A stretch of DNA of 64,000 nt from Anolis sagrei. Lineage: Eukaryota; Chordata; Lepidosauria; Squamata; Anolidae. The translations under genes were made by a program, and so were the position numbers. The stretch's first letter is position 1; the number at the start of each line of letters is the position of its first letter. The stretch is taken from assembly GCF_037176765.1 (NCBI RefSeq), contig NC_090021.1, positions 150,047,074 through 150,111,073 on the forward strand, in the 5' to 3' direction. The notes below the pieces were generated by a model. The model saw nothing but the letters and a program-made list of their open reading frames with translations, was not told where the DNA came from and searched no databases. Positions 10,664 through 22,837 of the stretch are shown one piece after another.

Positions 10664-11115
10664 TGTATTGTCGAAGGCTTTCATGGCTGAAATCACTCAG
10701 TAATTGTGGGTTTTTTCGGGCTATAGGGCCATGTTCTAGAGGCATTTCTCCTGACGTTTCGCCTGCATCTATGGCAAGCATCCTGAGAGGTGAGGTCTGC
10801 TGGAACTGGGAAAAAGGGGGTTTATATATCTGTGGAATGACCAGGGTGAGACAAAGGGCTTTTGTAAGTTGGGCTAGGTGTGAATCTGGGAAAAAGGGGG
10901 TTTTCCCAGATCAAGGTGGTCAGTTGAAAGATCCACATCTAGCCTAACTTACAAAAGCCCTTTGTCTCACCCTGGTCATTCCACAGATATATAAACCCCT
11001 TTTTTCCCAGTTCCAGCAGACCTCACCTCTGAGGATGCTTGCCATAGATGCAGGCGAAACGTCAGGAGAAATGCCTCTAGAACATGGCCCTATAGCCCGA
11101 AAAAACCCACAAAAA
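10664..11115. mobile_element. Penelope-like terminal repeats as a palindrome
   Basis: The left arm starts tgtattgtcgaaggctttca and reads in one direction. The right arm ends with cccgaaaaaacccacaaaaac in the opposite direction. Between them, tttatatatctgtggaatgacc appears on both strands. No endonuclease coding is left. It lies in TNFSF13B intron 3. Confidence 0.8.
11021..11070 (+). ncRNA. Hammerhead ribozyme motif (Penelope-like)
   Basis: Core CTGAGGA at 11029-11035, stem II GCTTGC/GCAGGC, GAAAC at 11056-11060 and the GTC cleavage triplet at 11061-11063 are all present. The partner arm on the minus strand (10745-10800) has CTCAGGA instead of CTGAGGA, so that copy has lost an essential core base. 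Confidence 0.65.
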
Positions 11116-11734
11116 CTGACTAACTACCTGCTTGCTGGAACTGGAAAATCTGTCTGCATCCCATCAGCAACTATACTTTTAAAAATCATAGAGCGATGTA
11201 GGAGGTTTTTGAATGGATTGGGAGGAGCCAGCCTTCTGTGGTATGATTAGTCAAAGCACAGTATTTTCAGATAATAAGAATTGTAATAATCAGGTATGAT
11301 GTGGGGTGTATGCATCCCATGTCAATACAGTATGCATTCAATCCTTTAAAAATATGGGATGCATACTGATATAAAGAGATGATATCCCAGTATGATAATG
11401 TCACCAGGGTTATTTATCAAACAGAGAAAACTACAGATATTCAGATGATTTTACACTGAAGACCAGAAAGTTTTACATCTGAGATGAGATCCAAAGAGCT
11501 GTGGGAGGAAAGAGCTTCTTCACAGAGACCAGATTTTTTGTGTGTGTGGATTTACCAAAACTGAGGACCCTCAACTTGTCACAGCCCTCTGTCTGTCAAA
11601 AAGCCACTATGGAAATGTGGTGACTCACTAGCATTCAATGTCATTACACCAAAGTGGTAGCGCACCATGTGAAACTGAACCATAGGACAGTACTGCAGAA
11701 GACTGCTCACAAGAATAAGAGAACACTGCATTAC

Positions 11735-11791
11735 CATTTTGCTGGATGTCCCTTTTGCTGTCAGCCATCAGTTGCAGACATGACTGTAGCA
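11735..11791 (-). CDS. TNFSF13B: TNFSF13B (BAFF) exon 3, 57 nt
   Basis: This short exon runs from acceptor ctctttag| at 11792 to donor AATG|gtaatg. It encodes LQSCLQLMADSKRDIQQN against human VTQDCLQLIADSETPTIQK. Its length of exactly 57 nt is what I recall for the mammalian exon skipped in the deltaBAFF isoform, so an in-frame skip is possible here too. It is too short to show as an ORF and was found by reading the intron between exons 1 and 4. Confidence 0.88.
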
Positions 11792-11904
11792 CTAAAGAGA
11801 AAGATTTAAATTAGAAGGTAGGTGGATGCCATTGGAATTCAAACCCACACTGCCCAAGTCTCAAAGTCCTCAACGAAGAACAGTTTAGTTAGCTTAGTAT
11901 AGAC

Positions 11905-12342
11905 CAGGGGTCCTCAAACTAAGGCCCGAGGGCCGGATACGGCTCTCCAAGGTCATTTACCCGGCCCTCGCTCAGGGTCAACCTAAGTCTGAAACTACTT
12001 GAAAGCACACAACAATCCTATCTCATCAGCCAAAAGCAGGCCCACACTTCCCATTGAAATACTAATAAGTTTATATTTGTTAAAATTGTTCTTCATTTTA
12101 ATTATTGTATTGTTTTTAAGTGGGGTTTTTTGCACTACAAATATGTGCAGTGTGCATAGGAATTCATTCACTGTTACCACAATTGTGTTTATTGTAATGT
12201 TATTTTGTTACTGTATTTATATCTTTTTTTTCTATGTAATTTTGATGACGTTGCTTGTTGTTTATGTTTTGGTTTTATTTTGCTGTAACATGTTGTCTGG
12301 GCTTGTCCCCATAGGGGAGATGGTGGTGGGGTATAAATAAAG

Positions 12343-12388
<46 letters not shown>

Positions 12389-12473
12389 GGTTTTTTCAAA
12401 TTATAATCCGGGCCCTCCAACGGTTTGAGGGACTGTGACCTGGCCCTCTGTTTAAAAAGTTTGAGGACCCCTG
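11905..12473 (-). mobile_element. OposCharlie1-like hAT copy 2 with L2 insert
   Basis: CAGGGGTCCTCAAACT at the left and its complement at the right are flanked by a perfect 8-bp target duplication GTATAGAC (11897-11904, 12474-12481). The interior is split at about 12173-12385 by an L2 3' end carrying ggggagatggtggtggggta and an (ATT)n tail. The hAT sequence resumes with aaattataatccgggccctcc. Confidence 0.9.
12173..12385 (+). mobile_element. L2 LINE 3' end nested in hAT
   Basis: The L2 3' UTR includes tgtctgggcttgtccccat and gggtataaataaagattatt and ends in an (ATT)n tract. It is younger than the hAT that hosts it. Confidence 0.8.
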
Positions 12474-12481
12474 GTATAGAC

Positions 12482-13709
12482 TAAGGGTTTCCCTTCCACC
12501 ATGTCTCCGGAATGACAGTTGGGAATGTATTTTTTTCTTCTCTCCTCTCTGTTTCTGCTCGCCTTCTGATTGGTTGTTTAAAATGGATATTTTTCCACTG
12601 CATACCTTTTTGAATCTGACACTTTAGTATGGAGAGTATGTGCTGTGTGCTTTGAGATCTCTCTCTGCTTGTGTGTCAGGAGAGATGTAATGACTGGTGT
12701 TTTTCCCTCTACGGAAACCTTAGAAGAGATGGGTGCTAGAGTAGCTCAGACCCTGTTCCTGATTATTCAGAAAAGCAGTTACACTTCGTAATGGTAGCAG
12801 TGGTAGCAGTGTTCCTAGACTTCAATATTATCTAATTATTTTGATCATTAAGACCAAATAAATTCACCACGAACCAGCCTGGCATAGCATAGCAATGCTC
12901 CCTATTTCTCTGGCCTAACAGCTTGTTTGGAGTAACAGACCATGCTGGACTAAAACAAAGGACTGTGCCACTTTATAAAATATTTCTAATCTATGTGTTG
13001 TCGATAAACACATGGCATATACTCTCTTTCAACAGCGCTTATGGTTATAGCGACACACATACGTCTTCAGGTATATCTTTCTGTAGATCAATAGTTATAT
13101 CCTACAACTGATCAAAGTAGCCATTATTTAAGTCTTGCATTTCTGTTCTACCTTTCCAGCATATGATGGTAATGGCAATAAAGGAAAAATACAATTAAGA
13201 CAGTAATGCAGCAGGTACTTACTGTACAGGGTGTGCAGTTTTAGCCAATGTTTCTATATAAAGCATTTTGATATATCTGAATGTGTGTAATTTAACAGAT
13301 TGCCCATTTTCGACAAAGGAAAAAGCTGTAGCAAACCACAAGACTGTGCCGGTGTTTCAAATAGAGTTGCCAGATACAGATTGTCACAATTTTTGGGTCC
13401 TTTTCACTCTCCAAACAAAGTAAGTACAGTTATCTCAACAAATCAAATCTCTACCACTTTGTTAGTTCTTATTCCCTTTCCTTGGCAGTTTCCCAATAGC
13501 TCATACCTGGCCTCTCTGTCCAGATCTCTCACCTGTTTCACCTGAAGACCTTTTCTTCCTGTGTTGCTCTCCATTCCGCATGGCCTCTTGGCTACTTGGA
13601 TGTGGTCTGAAAGCAGCCCCCTACCAATGGCATGAGAACACAATACATTAAGGCTGCAATTCCAGTTTTTCTCTATCCAAATACCTCCCCCTGAAGCCTT
13701 ACAACGCAC
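12482..13709 (-). other. TNFSF13B intron 1-2 region, exon 2 not found
   Basis: I see no clear repeat. The missing BAFF exon 2 (stalk plus furin site) should be in this interval or just left of the hAT. No stretch shows an acceptor, a basic cleavage site and a phase-1 donor together. An SRNREERRKK-like reading near 12510-12575 was considered and not accepted. Confidence 0.5.
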
Positions 13710-14132
13710 CTGGCTCGTAGAACCTTCCGACTTCTTCCAGTGGGGAAGGAACGGACTGGCCTCTTTCCTTTTCTCCAGAGACCCCAAGGACAGTGAGGAT
13801 GGAAGCCGTGCTTGGACTCTGGAGTTTAGCTTGCTAGTCAGAATGGTTAGTTCCGTTTTCAAGACAGTAACATAGTAAAGTGAGACCGCTGCAAGACAAG
13901 AAGACACAAGCACTGCAAGCCCTAGCAAGATCAGCAAGAGCCCTTTGTACTTAGAACCATATGCTGAAGGGGAGGGGTTGCTCTTTCCTCGCCGGTGACC
14001 CATTAACATCTTGACTCCTGTCTTGAAAGCCAGGTGTTTCTCACTCCAAAGAATTGATCCAGTTGGCCAGCTGCATCCACAATGTGCAGCCAACATATAC
14101 TTCCTGTTATATGGGCCTGTTGATAAAAGCAT
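13710..14132 (-). CDS. TNFSF13B: TNFSF13B (BAFF) exon 1, N-terminal
   Basis: The exon encodes the cytoplasmic tail, a signal-anchor helix (GLLLILLGLAVLVSSCLAAV) and the start of the stalk, and ends at donor GAGCCAG|gtgcgt. The human layout is the same: a short tail, then LLAATLLLALLSCCLTVVSFYQ. Starting at 14132 gives 141 codons in phase 0. Downstream ATGs before the helix (for example the one beginning MLMGHRRGKSNP) would give a tail closer to 20 residues, so the true start is uncertain. Sequence similarity outside the membrane helix is weak; the call rests on gene order, strand and topology as well. Confidence 0.78.
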
Positions 14133-15845
14133 TAAATGTTGTGCGACTGTACAATTTGTGGCTTTGTTCCTCTACACACCTTCCTCATTTCAGTTTCAGA
14201 TTCATTTTATAAGTGGCTAGCCCAACTGTTTTGTGCAATTTGTGCAATTTGGATTGTTTTGCCCTTTGATTCAAACATGGCAAAGCAGAAAGGATAACAT
14301 ATACTTGCCTCTTTTGTCATTCCAGAGGGTGGGAGTAGCCACTGAAAAGGCTATTACTCCAAACAGAAACTAAACAGGGACCTTATCACATTGGGATTTT
14401 TTTCCATGTCAGGAACAACTTGAGAAAGTGAAAGTCATTTCTGGTGTAAGCGAATTGGCCATCTTTAAGGACATTGCCCAGGGGACATCCGGATCACTCA
14501 AATCCCTGCCTCGAGCATTCTGGTGGGAGGTAAAATAAACACTTTCCCAAAGTATTGAGTATAATATCCATTAGATGACCTGCATGGGTGTTTTTTAGGG
14601 TGTTCTCTGTGTCAGTTACATGATAGGTCCAGTGCTAGAGATGCCAGAGTGTAAGTGCAGATTCCTATTTCCTTATTTGTATACCATAATCCCATACTAT
14701 TGCCCATGGAGACAAGGACAACATGGCATTTTATCTAGTCTTTGTATGCCCTTTATTCATAGTTATCAGGAAAATGTTCATCAAAACACGTTTCAGCATT
14801 AGATCACACAGTTCCAACTTCATATCACCCTTTTAGATTTTAGTTATGTGAAGCAAGAATGCTTAAGATGTCTAGTACCAAATGTTTTTGATTTCAGGTT
14901 CCATCATCTGGAACATTGATGCGCATCATCTAAAGCATTGATGTGCAGATCCTGCTCCACAGCAGATCACCTGCCTTATACTCTGTAATGAGATATAAGA
15001 CTCTTCACCCTGTAAAGGCAGCCGTGGCTTGTCATGATGAAAAAGGGCATGTCCTGTATGAGATACACTAATGTATCTACCTGATGAGTTTGTCTCTTAT
15101 TGATGCTGCTGCTAAAGATACAGGAATATTCCAGTGCTGTCATGTCCACTTTGCATAGCAATTATATAACTTGACTGATCTCATATGAATACATGCAAAT
15201 GGAACTGTAGCCATCATCAACAACAAATGGCCTAATAAAGCAATTGATCATATTAAAAAGGAAAGTTTGGAGATGGAAGAGAATGTCTTCTGTCGGTGTC
15301 AATTGGGATTTTTTGGCAGTTGATGCACAGGCCAAGATTGTTGGGGAGGTAGAGAAAGAAGCTGGTGATGCATACAAGCGCAAGTCTAGATTTTGAGACC
15401 AGCAACCAACTCTCAAAATAGAGAAAGATGAGAAGCCTTCTGCTGCCTGAGGTGTACCATCACTATTGACCTCACCTTGTTGAATGTTGAGAGGCTGAAT
15501 GGGAAAACCTTCAATAAATATTTGCTATGAATAACAAATCAAAGATTTTAAAATTGTATATATCCCTCAAGTGGAAGGTGAACCAATCTTATTTCTTGTC
15601 CCATCCTATCTAGCTTTTTGCCTTCCCTCTCTTGTTGGAAGAAGAAGCCGTGATAGGTTTTCCCAACAAATGCCCACTTTCATAAGAGAGGGGAGGGTTA
15701 CCTTTTGTTCACTCTGGAAGTAGAACTTGAAGAGTCTGAAAAGCCACAGGCTCCACATCAATAACATGGTCATAGGCCTCACATCTGTAGAGCAAGTTTC
15801 TAACATTTCTTCTGTCTCTTCCTAGAAAGAGGGCAAAATAGCTGC
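14133..15845. other. Upstream flank of TNFSF13B
   Basis: This lies 5' of TNFSF13B and 3' of the next gene, ABHD13. It contains one SINE fragment (14399-14530). No other exon or RNA gene is recognised. A promoter for TNFSF13B is expected near 14.2 kb, but no CpG-rich stretch is visible there. Confidence 0.4.
14399..14530 (-). mobile_element. tRNA-derived SINE fragment
   Basis: This is a diverged reverse-complement copy of the SINE at 61044-61300, with catgtcaggaacaacttgag and ttctggtgtaagcgaattgg. Confidence 0.65.
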
Positions 15846-16445
15846 CAAGTTTATTTATTTATTTTGTATCAAAAGCATTGCATAAATTAGTAAAAAACTA
15901 ATAAAAATAGAAGGCGCGCAGGTGGCTAAATATCTTTTGACCAAAAACGGGCAACAGTATTCTCTGTTGCCTCCAGCAATTCCTCCTCTATACATGAGGC
16001 AGGGCACAGTGGACAAGCATACAGATGCGGAGTTGTCTGTTCTGCTCCACAGTCACACAAGGTTTGGAATTCTTTTAGGTAGTGCCATTTTGCCAGGTTG
16101 TCTTTTGATCTGCCCACTCTGCTTCCGAGTCTATTCAGGGACTTCCAAGTTGCCCATTCTTGGTTTGCCCCTGGAAGACCCTCGTGGAGGGACATACAGT
16201 TGGGATTTCCTGGTTTAGCTGCCCAGAGGGATACCCTTGCTGTTGCTGGGGGGACGCCAAGAGGAGTGGTAGTTCTCATAAAGCTTTTCCTTGATTTGAG
16301 TCTGCTGGGAGGAGGTTGGTAGCCATGTAGTGGGTGGCTTTCACAGTGTTCAACCTTATTTCTCTCACATTTAGCATCAACTTCCCATCGCACATCAGGG
16401 GGGACAATGCCAGCTAGCTTGGGGGACATGGAAAGAGCCTCCTCG
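15846..16445 (-). mobile_element. Non-LTR retrotransposon 3' end (clade uncertain)
   Basis: The minus strand encodes a C-terminal cysteine-rich segment: HYLKEFQTLCDCGAEQTTPH, LYACPLCPASC, EELLEATENTVARFWSKDI. It ends in an A-rich 3' tail read as tttatttatttatt on the plus strand. This C-terminal CxCG...HLYxCPxC arrangement occurs in several jockey/CR1-group LINEs. No reverse-transcriptase core remains. Confidence 0.7.
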
Positions 16446-17539
16446 AAGACTGAGTAAATACAGTCGGGCGCCCCCCAGGCAATGTTTCTTGTAAACGTCT
16501 AATCTCTCCAAATCGAAAAGCATTGCTTTTTAACATTTGAAGCTGCCAAATAGGGAAATTAGAAGATGAAGGAAAAGAATGTAAAGTAGAAGGCCCACTG
16601 CTATTACTGTGACAGAATAGAAAAAACCAAGGCCACTGGAACATGCCTGTAGAGGAGGCAGAATAGAACTATTGCCAACACTGAAGTACTCAAAAGGTTC
16701 CAAATGGTGTGACTGTGCAGTTGAAGATTCAGATGTGGGAAATCAGAAGTTATGACAAAGAAGTATAAATATACTAAAAGCAGACCATGTACACTGAGAA
16801 AGAGGAAGTTAACACCCATTGTAAATGCAGCAATTTATTACACATTCCAACATATACAAATGAAGCAAAAAGAAAAAAAAACTATTACAAAAATGTATAC
16901 TTTTAGAAGCAAATCCCCCTGAATGACACCAAAATGGAAAGGATAGCTAAGACCTCAGAGGACAGGATCAGAATCCAAATGGATAAGAACAGATTAGAGA
17001 GCTGAGGTAAAACAAATAAGATGGCGGTACTACTTCCCTACCCAGACATTCTAACAGTTCAGAAGCAGTGCCACGGCCAAAAAAGCAGGACAGATTGGGG
17101 CTTCTTTTAGGTTCACCCAGGACGAGATAGGATCTCACTTTTTGCCACCCTACTCAGAGAAAGGGGTTATTCCTTTTCTGAGTAAAGGTACAGTACTTAC
17201 ATTGACTCGTGGATAAATCAATGCAAGTTTTGGGGGTTGATTTTGTTGACTAACATTTCTATAAATGAATATATAGGATAGATATATATTGCTATATCTA
17301 TCACTTAAAATTGACAGAATTTCAGGTCCATGATTTTTTTTTGATCTAGCAAACCAAAAGATAAAGCCATACATTTAGAAAACATTCAACAATAGTCATG
17401 TTGGACATGAAGCAAAATACAACAAAATCCAAAATTAATACATTAAGGTTATACCCTAATTAGATCAATCAAGAGGTGCAAAATGTATTCCATTAATTTT
17501 TGAACTGCACTGATTTCACCATCAGCCAAAGATGTCAAA
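16446..17539. other. AT-rich intergenic sequence
   Basis: No exon, RNA gene or clear repeat is recognised between TNFSF13B and ABHD13. Confidence 0.4.
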
Positions 17540-17752
17540 ATGTATTGTCAAAGGTTTTCATGGAGTAATCAATGGGTTGCTGTGAGTTTTTCAGGCTGTA
17601 TGGTCATGTTCTGGCAGCATTCTCTCGTAATGTTTTGCCTGCATCTGTGGCTGGAATCTTCAGATACTCTGAAGATGCCAGCCACAGATGAAGGCAAAAT
17701 GTTTGGAGAGAGTGCTACTGGAACATGGCCATACAGCCCAAAAACGCACAAT
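17536..17752. mobile_element. Old Penelope-like end, fold-back
   Basis: It starts tgtattgtcaaaggttttca and contains opposed copies of the ggtcatgttctggcagcatt / gtgctactggaacatggcc motif around a central inverted repeat (atcttcagatactctgaagat). It is more diverged than the copies at 10.7 and 59 kb, and the hammerhead core is not fully kept. Confidence 0.7.
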
Positions 17753-18885
17753 CCAAAGATGATGAAAATTGTACAGGAGAGAGATAAGAGACAGTATCAG
17801 AGCTGGGCCTGCATCTTGTTAGAAACTAAATTCATTACCCAGCTTTTGTCTTCATGGCCAAGAAGGGATAAATTCTCCACCTGCATCATTCTCCATCACA
17901 ACTATTTTAAATACCAACATAAGAAAATATTTCAAACATGATATAGTCCTGACTGTAAAACTGCCACTTTCCTTCTCTTTTGTGGTGAAAATAATCTGTG
18001 CACTTTGAAAACCAGTTCATTGTACCTAATGTATCACTGAGATGTACATTTTGGCATAAATTTAGTAAATAATAATGGGCTTGTGAAACTCTACCCTTAA
18101 ACCTTAATAAATATTGATTTTTATGGTGCTTTGGCCAATAAATCCACTGCAATTAAACAGTTAGGTGACAGTAAATTAAAATCTTAAACATCTGCCACTA
18201 CAGTGCTACATAATTTCACATTCTTCCAATCATTGCTTGCACCAAAATGGAGGAGACGGTTTTACAATTTTGATAGGGCACAACCTGAAACCAGATCTCG
18301 CCAGCATTCTCCAAATGGTTCTCAATGCAAAATGGAACCTAAATTGTAAATAGATATTAAACTCTGGTTGTACATAAACATTACCTTGGAAGAAAGAGTT
18401 TTTCTGTCCCTTTCAGATAGGTTATCATCCCTGGAAAAACAAGAATCATCCTGAACTAGATCAGAAAGCTTAAAATGTCATGAACTTTTAAAGCAAACTT
18501 TGAAATTCTGTGCCCAGCTGCTTTAATTATCCCAAAAGCTATTTTAAGTACAAAAATATGATAAACTTATTTTCTTCTAAAACATAAGAATCTCCAAGTG
18601 TGTATAATTCAATCTAGTATGGAGAAAGGTGTGCTATGTTTACAACAAATTGAATATTATAAATATTGCTTCGAACACAATTATGCCAATCACATAATTG
18701 TGTTAGGCAATTTCTGTATTTGGAGAGGCATTTCTATATGGTTGCTTTAGCTACATTCTTTATGTGAATGCATTCGTATACTTGATATCTATCCCATAGG
18801 ATCATCTTCAAGTCAGGGATTGAGAACATTTGGTTCTCCAGATATTTTGGTCCACAACTCCCTCCAATATACTCAAAGAAAGAAT

Positions 18886-19080
18886 TGTGTAATTTATGGT
18901 CAAAGGCTTTCATGGTCGGAATCACTGGGTTGTTGTGTAGTTTCTGGGCTATATGGCCATTTTCTAGCAGCATTTTCTCTTCAAGTTTTGCCTGCATCTG
19001 TGGCTAGCATCTTCAGAGGATCTGAAGGAGAAAATGTTGCTATAACACGGCCATACAGCCCAGAAACCACACAACACTCC
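18886..19080. mobile_element. Old Penelope-like end, fold-back
   Basis: Same structure as 17536-17752: ggtcaaaggctttcatggtc on the left and the opposed aacacggccatacagcccag on the right, with a cagaggatctg centre. It lies downstream of ABHD13. Confidence 0.7.
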
Positions 19081-20804
19081 AATTGTGTAATTATCCCCTT
19101 GTAGACCAAAAGTCCCTCCACCCATCCATCAAATATTGTACAAGGTGGTTTTAAGATCAGGCATTTAAAATATCATATAAACATTGAAGGTAGAGAGATG
19201 TTTCCAAAATGAAAGAAACCAGAACAGAACCATGAAAGACAGTAAAGTGCAAATACTACAATTAGTGAAACATATTCCATGATATTTTCTGCAAAATACA
19301 CAGGATAGAGTTTACACAGCATAATGAACACAGAGAAAATGGATAATAAGTTGGGGAAGATGGCAAGGAATATAGCATGTAACATGAAAGGACGTAAAGG
19401 AATCAAGGAAAAATCAGACATAATAAAACTTCGTAATGAAAGAATGCAAGATTTCACTATCCTACAAAACATATGAATATGCTATTACACCACTTTTGTG
19501 CTCTCAAAACAAGGCATTGACAGAAGTATTTTTTACAAAAAATTTTCTTGAAATAAATCAAAAAATAAGTGGCAGCTTCTATAAGATTCTGAGGCAGTCT
19601 AGAACAGTTAAGGGACTTTTTTCTTGGAAAGTAAACCTTTCATAGCACATGTAGCCCAGAATGATCTGATTTTGCTGAAGAATTTACAATATCAAACTCC
19701 TAATTTTTTTTAGTACTTATGCCTTCACTATTGGTTCCGACACAACCATTTCAAAGTTTACTTGAGCAATTCCCTTTATTTCACAAATACTTCACGAGAA
19801 ATAAGATACTGGCTTTTATGGATGAATACTTGTGGTTTATATTAATGTTTTATCTAGTCATGTGATTTACACAGATAACTGCATAACTGCATCAAGCAAA
19901 ATGGCTAAAACCCCTACCTTGACATAAAGTTCCAGGGAAAAGGTTTATTCATCATTATTATTTGTCCATTGAGAAAAAAAGATTTAAAAGTTTTCTAAAA
20001 TAGCACAAAAGCTGCAGGGGGGAAGCATAATAAATAAAATATGAAAAATATTCCTATTCCTCTATGTTGCCCAATTGCCATTTTAGTAATGATCAGTGTT
20101 TCAGTAAGACTGTTATATAGCTGCATTTTCCATCTCAAGGATTTTGGAGGATGAGCCATCAATGGCACCAAGAATGTAATTTAAAAGAAGCCAGTCTTTT
20201 AGTACAAGAGGCAAACACAGCAGCCTGTAGACTAACAAGGCTGCTTAACTTTGTCAATGTATTACAATATCAAAATTACTGCAGCATCTACTTTAAATGC
20301 ATAATTTTTCATTTGTCCTTAAGGCAGAATATGATATTTAGAAGTCATATATGTAGCCTTGTCTGAGCTAACTGCATACTGCTTTACTGCAGTATATAAC
20401 TTTAAGCGTACAATATCACTCATGCATAACAACAGAATTTGGGGTTTATCAAAAACACCAAAGCTGCAAAGTATGTTCTGGTAACCATATACACCTTTGA
20501 CATCAAAACATGCATGATCTGTAACAAATTTGCTCTTCCCTTAAAATCAGCATAGCTTTAATTCAGCAACAATTTGATATAATATGTCTTTATGAAAAGG
20601 GTCTTAAAATTAGCATTAACAAACTAAGTATTCCTCCATTTACAGTACTGAATATAAAAACTATCTGGATCACAAATTAGCAGATCTCTCCATGTTTAAT
20701 TGCATTCTTTAGATAGGTACAGACAGAGCACACATTTTCAAAATGGTCATTCGTTATCACTTTCCACAAGTCCAGGTACAGTCAGAAAGACAGGTTGGAA
20801 TTAG
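19081..20804 (-). other. ABHD13 3' UTR and downstream
   Basis: This is unique AT-rich sequence below the ABHD13 stop. Mammalian ABHD13 has a 3' UTR of several kilobases, so most of it may be transcribed. Reverse-strand AATAAA hexamers occur, for example near 19774 and 19944, but I cannot say which is used. Confidence 0.5.
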
Positions 20805-21818
20805 TTATATTATTGTTACATTTGATGACATTTTTTCTGTTTCTTCGGGGGAGTGACTCTTTAGCACTTCTTTAATGAACTGTTCAAGTGCAGTGAAGTA
20901 GCCTTGGCACTGCCAAGTGTCATTATGAGTTCCATCTGGAAAAATGGCTAATCTTTTAGTCCGAGCAGGGGAAAGTTCATAGAGTTGTTTCATCATAACT
21001 GGAGGAATCAACTGGTCAGCAAGCCCAGAGACGAAAAGGGAAGGCATTCTGCACTGAGATATTTTTCGATAGGAGAGGAACTTGTTTTTATAGCACCACA
21101 AGGGAAGATACCTCATGGGGAAGAAAGAAAACAGCGTGGTGGCCATATGTGGGATGCTAAGGAAGGTGTTCTCCACCATGATGGCAGAAATTCTATGGGA
21201 ATTCTCAGATGCTAGCTGAATAGCAACTGCTCCTCCCAAGGAACGGCCAAAGAGGAAAATTTTTGTCTTATCAAGATCAGACCTAGTCATGATGTAGTCT
21301 AAAACAGCCTCCGAATCTAAGTAGATGCCTTCTTCGCTTGGTTCGCCTTCACTTTTCCCATAGCCTCTATAGTCAACCAGCAGTAAGTTGACTTTCAAGT
21401 TCACTAGCATCAACAAGGCATTTGGAAGTCTGTGACCAATGTTTCCGGCATTCCCATGAAAGTAAATGATAGTAGGCGAATATGAGGAATTGTCTCCTGT
21501 GTATCTGAGAAGAATTAGATTGAGCAATACACCATCTTTGGTTCTGATGAAGATGTTTTCATGAGGAATGCCAGTAGGCATAGGAACATAAAGCCGTGAA
21601 GAAGAGGGCTGCTCTGGGAAATAAAGCAAGACATCCTGGAATTTATACAGTATACCTGCAATAGACACAAATATTAACAAAGGCAGAACCATGCCTCCAT
21701 ACAAATGGAAAGTTACTATCAAAGGTAAGAGGGAAATACGGCAAAGGGCCCAGGACCATGACACCAAGGCAAGCAGCCACTTCTCAATGAAAGTCCAGAG
21801 CATCCATGATTTTTCCAT
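20805..21818 (-). CDS. ABHD13: ABHD13, alpha/beta hydrolase domain-containing protein 13
   Basis: This is a 337-residue single-pass membrane serine hydrolase, colinear with human ABHD13 over its whole length. A signal-anchor helix (about residues 37-57, [13 protein letters not shown] then [11 protein letters not shown]) precedes an alpha/beta hydrolase fold. The nucleophile elbow is GRSLGG with Ser193, the acid is Asp268 (SGLADQL) and the histidine is His298 (DGTHND). The oxyanion-type motif HGNAGN is at 121-126. The ATG at 21818 is chosen because it gives MEKSWMLW as in human. The open frame continues 32 codons upstream through a splice acceptor (tttctttcag| at 21854), so that part is 5' UTR and intron. 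The physiological substrate is not established. The coding region is intronless, and the first non-coding exon probably lies in the CpG island about 9.6 kb away. Confidence 0.98.
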   Translation of the reverse strand: MEKSWMLWTFIEKWLLALVSWSWALCRISLLPLIVTFHLYGGMVLPLLIFVSIAGILYKFQDVLLYFPEQPSSSRLYVPMPTGIPHENIFIRTKDGVLLNLILLRYTGDNSSYSPTIIYFHGNAGNIGHRLPNALLMLVNLKVNLLLVDYRGYGKSEGEPSEEGIYLDSEAVLDYIMTRSDLDKTKIFLFGRSLGGAVAIQLASENSHRISAIMVENTFLSIPHMATTLFSFFPMRYLPLWCYKNKFLSYRKISQCRMPSLFVSGLADQLIPPVMMKQLYELSPARTKRLAIFPDGTHNDTWQCQGYFTALEQFIKEVLKSHSPEETEKMSSNVTII

Positions 21819-22837
21819 TATAACAGTCAATGAATTCTTAGTCAATATGAATCCTGAAAGAAAAAAAAAAACATTTTGAATTATAAAAATGTTCACATTT
21901 CTACAATGAAACATATTACATTAATAGGATTGCTTCTGATGAGGAAAGAGCAGCACATACAACTATGAACAACTACTCATTTATTCTAGATACATTCCAT
22001 ATATTGTTGGTTTGTCAACATTAATATAATTACAGTTTTGAGAGTAAGGTTAAAGTGTCGGTGTAATGAGGCAGTGGAAAGTTCTACTGTTCAGGATGAG
22101 TTCTTTTAAATCAGTACAATTTAAATCATCATTAAATCCCCCTCCCAGACTGAAATCAAAATTTTCACCATCAAATTCACTGAGCAAGAATTCCTACTGC
22201 CTATTTACCAGTATAGTAGCATTTATTAGGATTAAGTGGGTGACCCTTCTGAAATAAATGATGAGAAGTATTTTGTGGCTCCTTAAAAACCTTAACTTAG
22301 TGTAAGCTTTGATGTACTGCATATGCCATTACTTAGTTCAATTATGCCAAACTCTACTTTTAACTACAAAGGCTGATAAACAAAAGTTAGAGCTTGAAAC
22401 TGATTTAAAGAATTGTGTTGACGTGCCAGTAAATCCTGTCCACCAATCCCACCACATCCCCTTGCTTTACGGAAAAGTCATTTTGAGGACTGCCACACCA
22501 ACCATACTAGAGCACTTTATGCTCTCCAAAAGTGTATGCTGAGGGACTTCATAATCATAAGACTCCTTAACAGGAGTAGAACACCTGGAAACACCACCTG
22601 GGGTAAATGTGTCTCTTTCACTCACACTGGGAATCTTCTGACCATTATGATCAGAGAGTGAAAACTATGCAGGGAGGGATATTCATTAAGATCTCTTCTT
22701 TGACAACACCCTGCAACATTTTAACTGAATAAACATGCCAACAAATGCAAATTCAAATCCCTCCAAAGTTACCAAGAGCGACAGATATGCCTGTTGCCCA
22801 AAAATGATGATCACAGCCATGCAGGGAGCTGGCAATA

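Larger units (their letters stand above)
6451..14132 (-). other. TNFSF13B: TNFSF13B gene span (coding exons)
   Basis: Five of the expected six coding exons are identified on the minus strand: exon 1 (13710-14132), 3 (11735-11791), 4 (10145-10257), 5 (9883-10033) and 6 (6451-6563). Phases chain correctly from exon 3 to exon 6 (1, 0, 1). The product is a type II membrane cytokine, normally shed by furin, that supports B-cell survival. Exon 2, which in human carries the furin site, was not found. It should lie between 11800 and 13700, start in phase 0 and end in phase 1. Introns hold two OC1-like hATs, Penelope-like ends and a (CT)n tract. The neighbour order TNFSF13B-ABHD13-LIG4 matches the human locus in inverted orientation. 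Confidence 0.93.

Noticed and set aside
12500-12580. Minus-strand reading SRNREERRKK as BAFF exon 2 with a furin-like site
   Set aside because: There is no convincing acceptor, an in-frame stop lies just upstream, and no phase-1 donor follows.
21819-21914. ABHD13 N-terminal extension of 32 codons
   Set aside because: It crosses a splice acceptor and polypyrimidine tract; the human-like start is at 21818.
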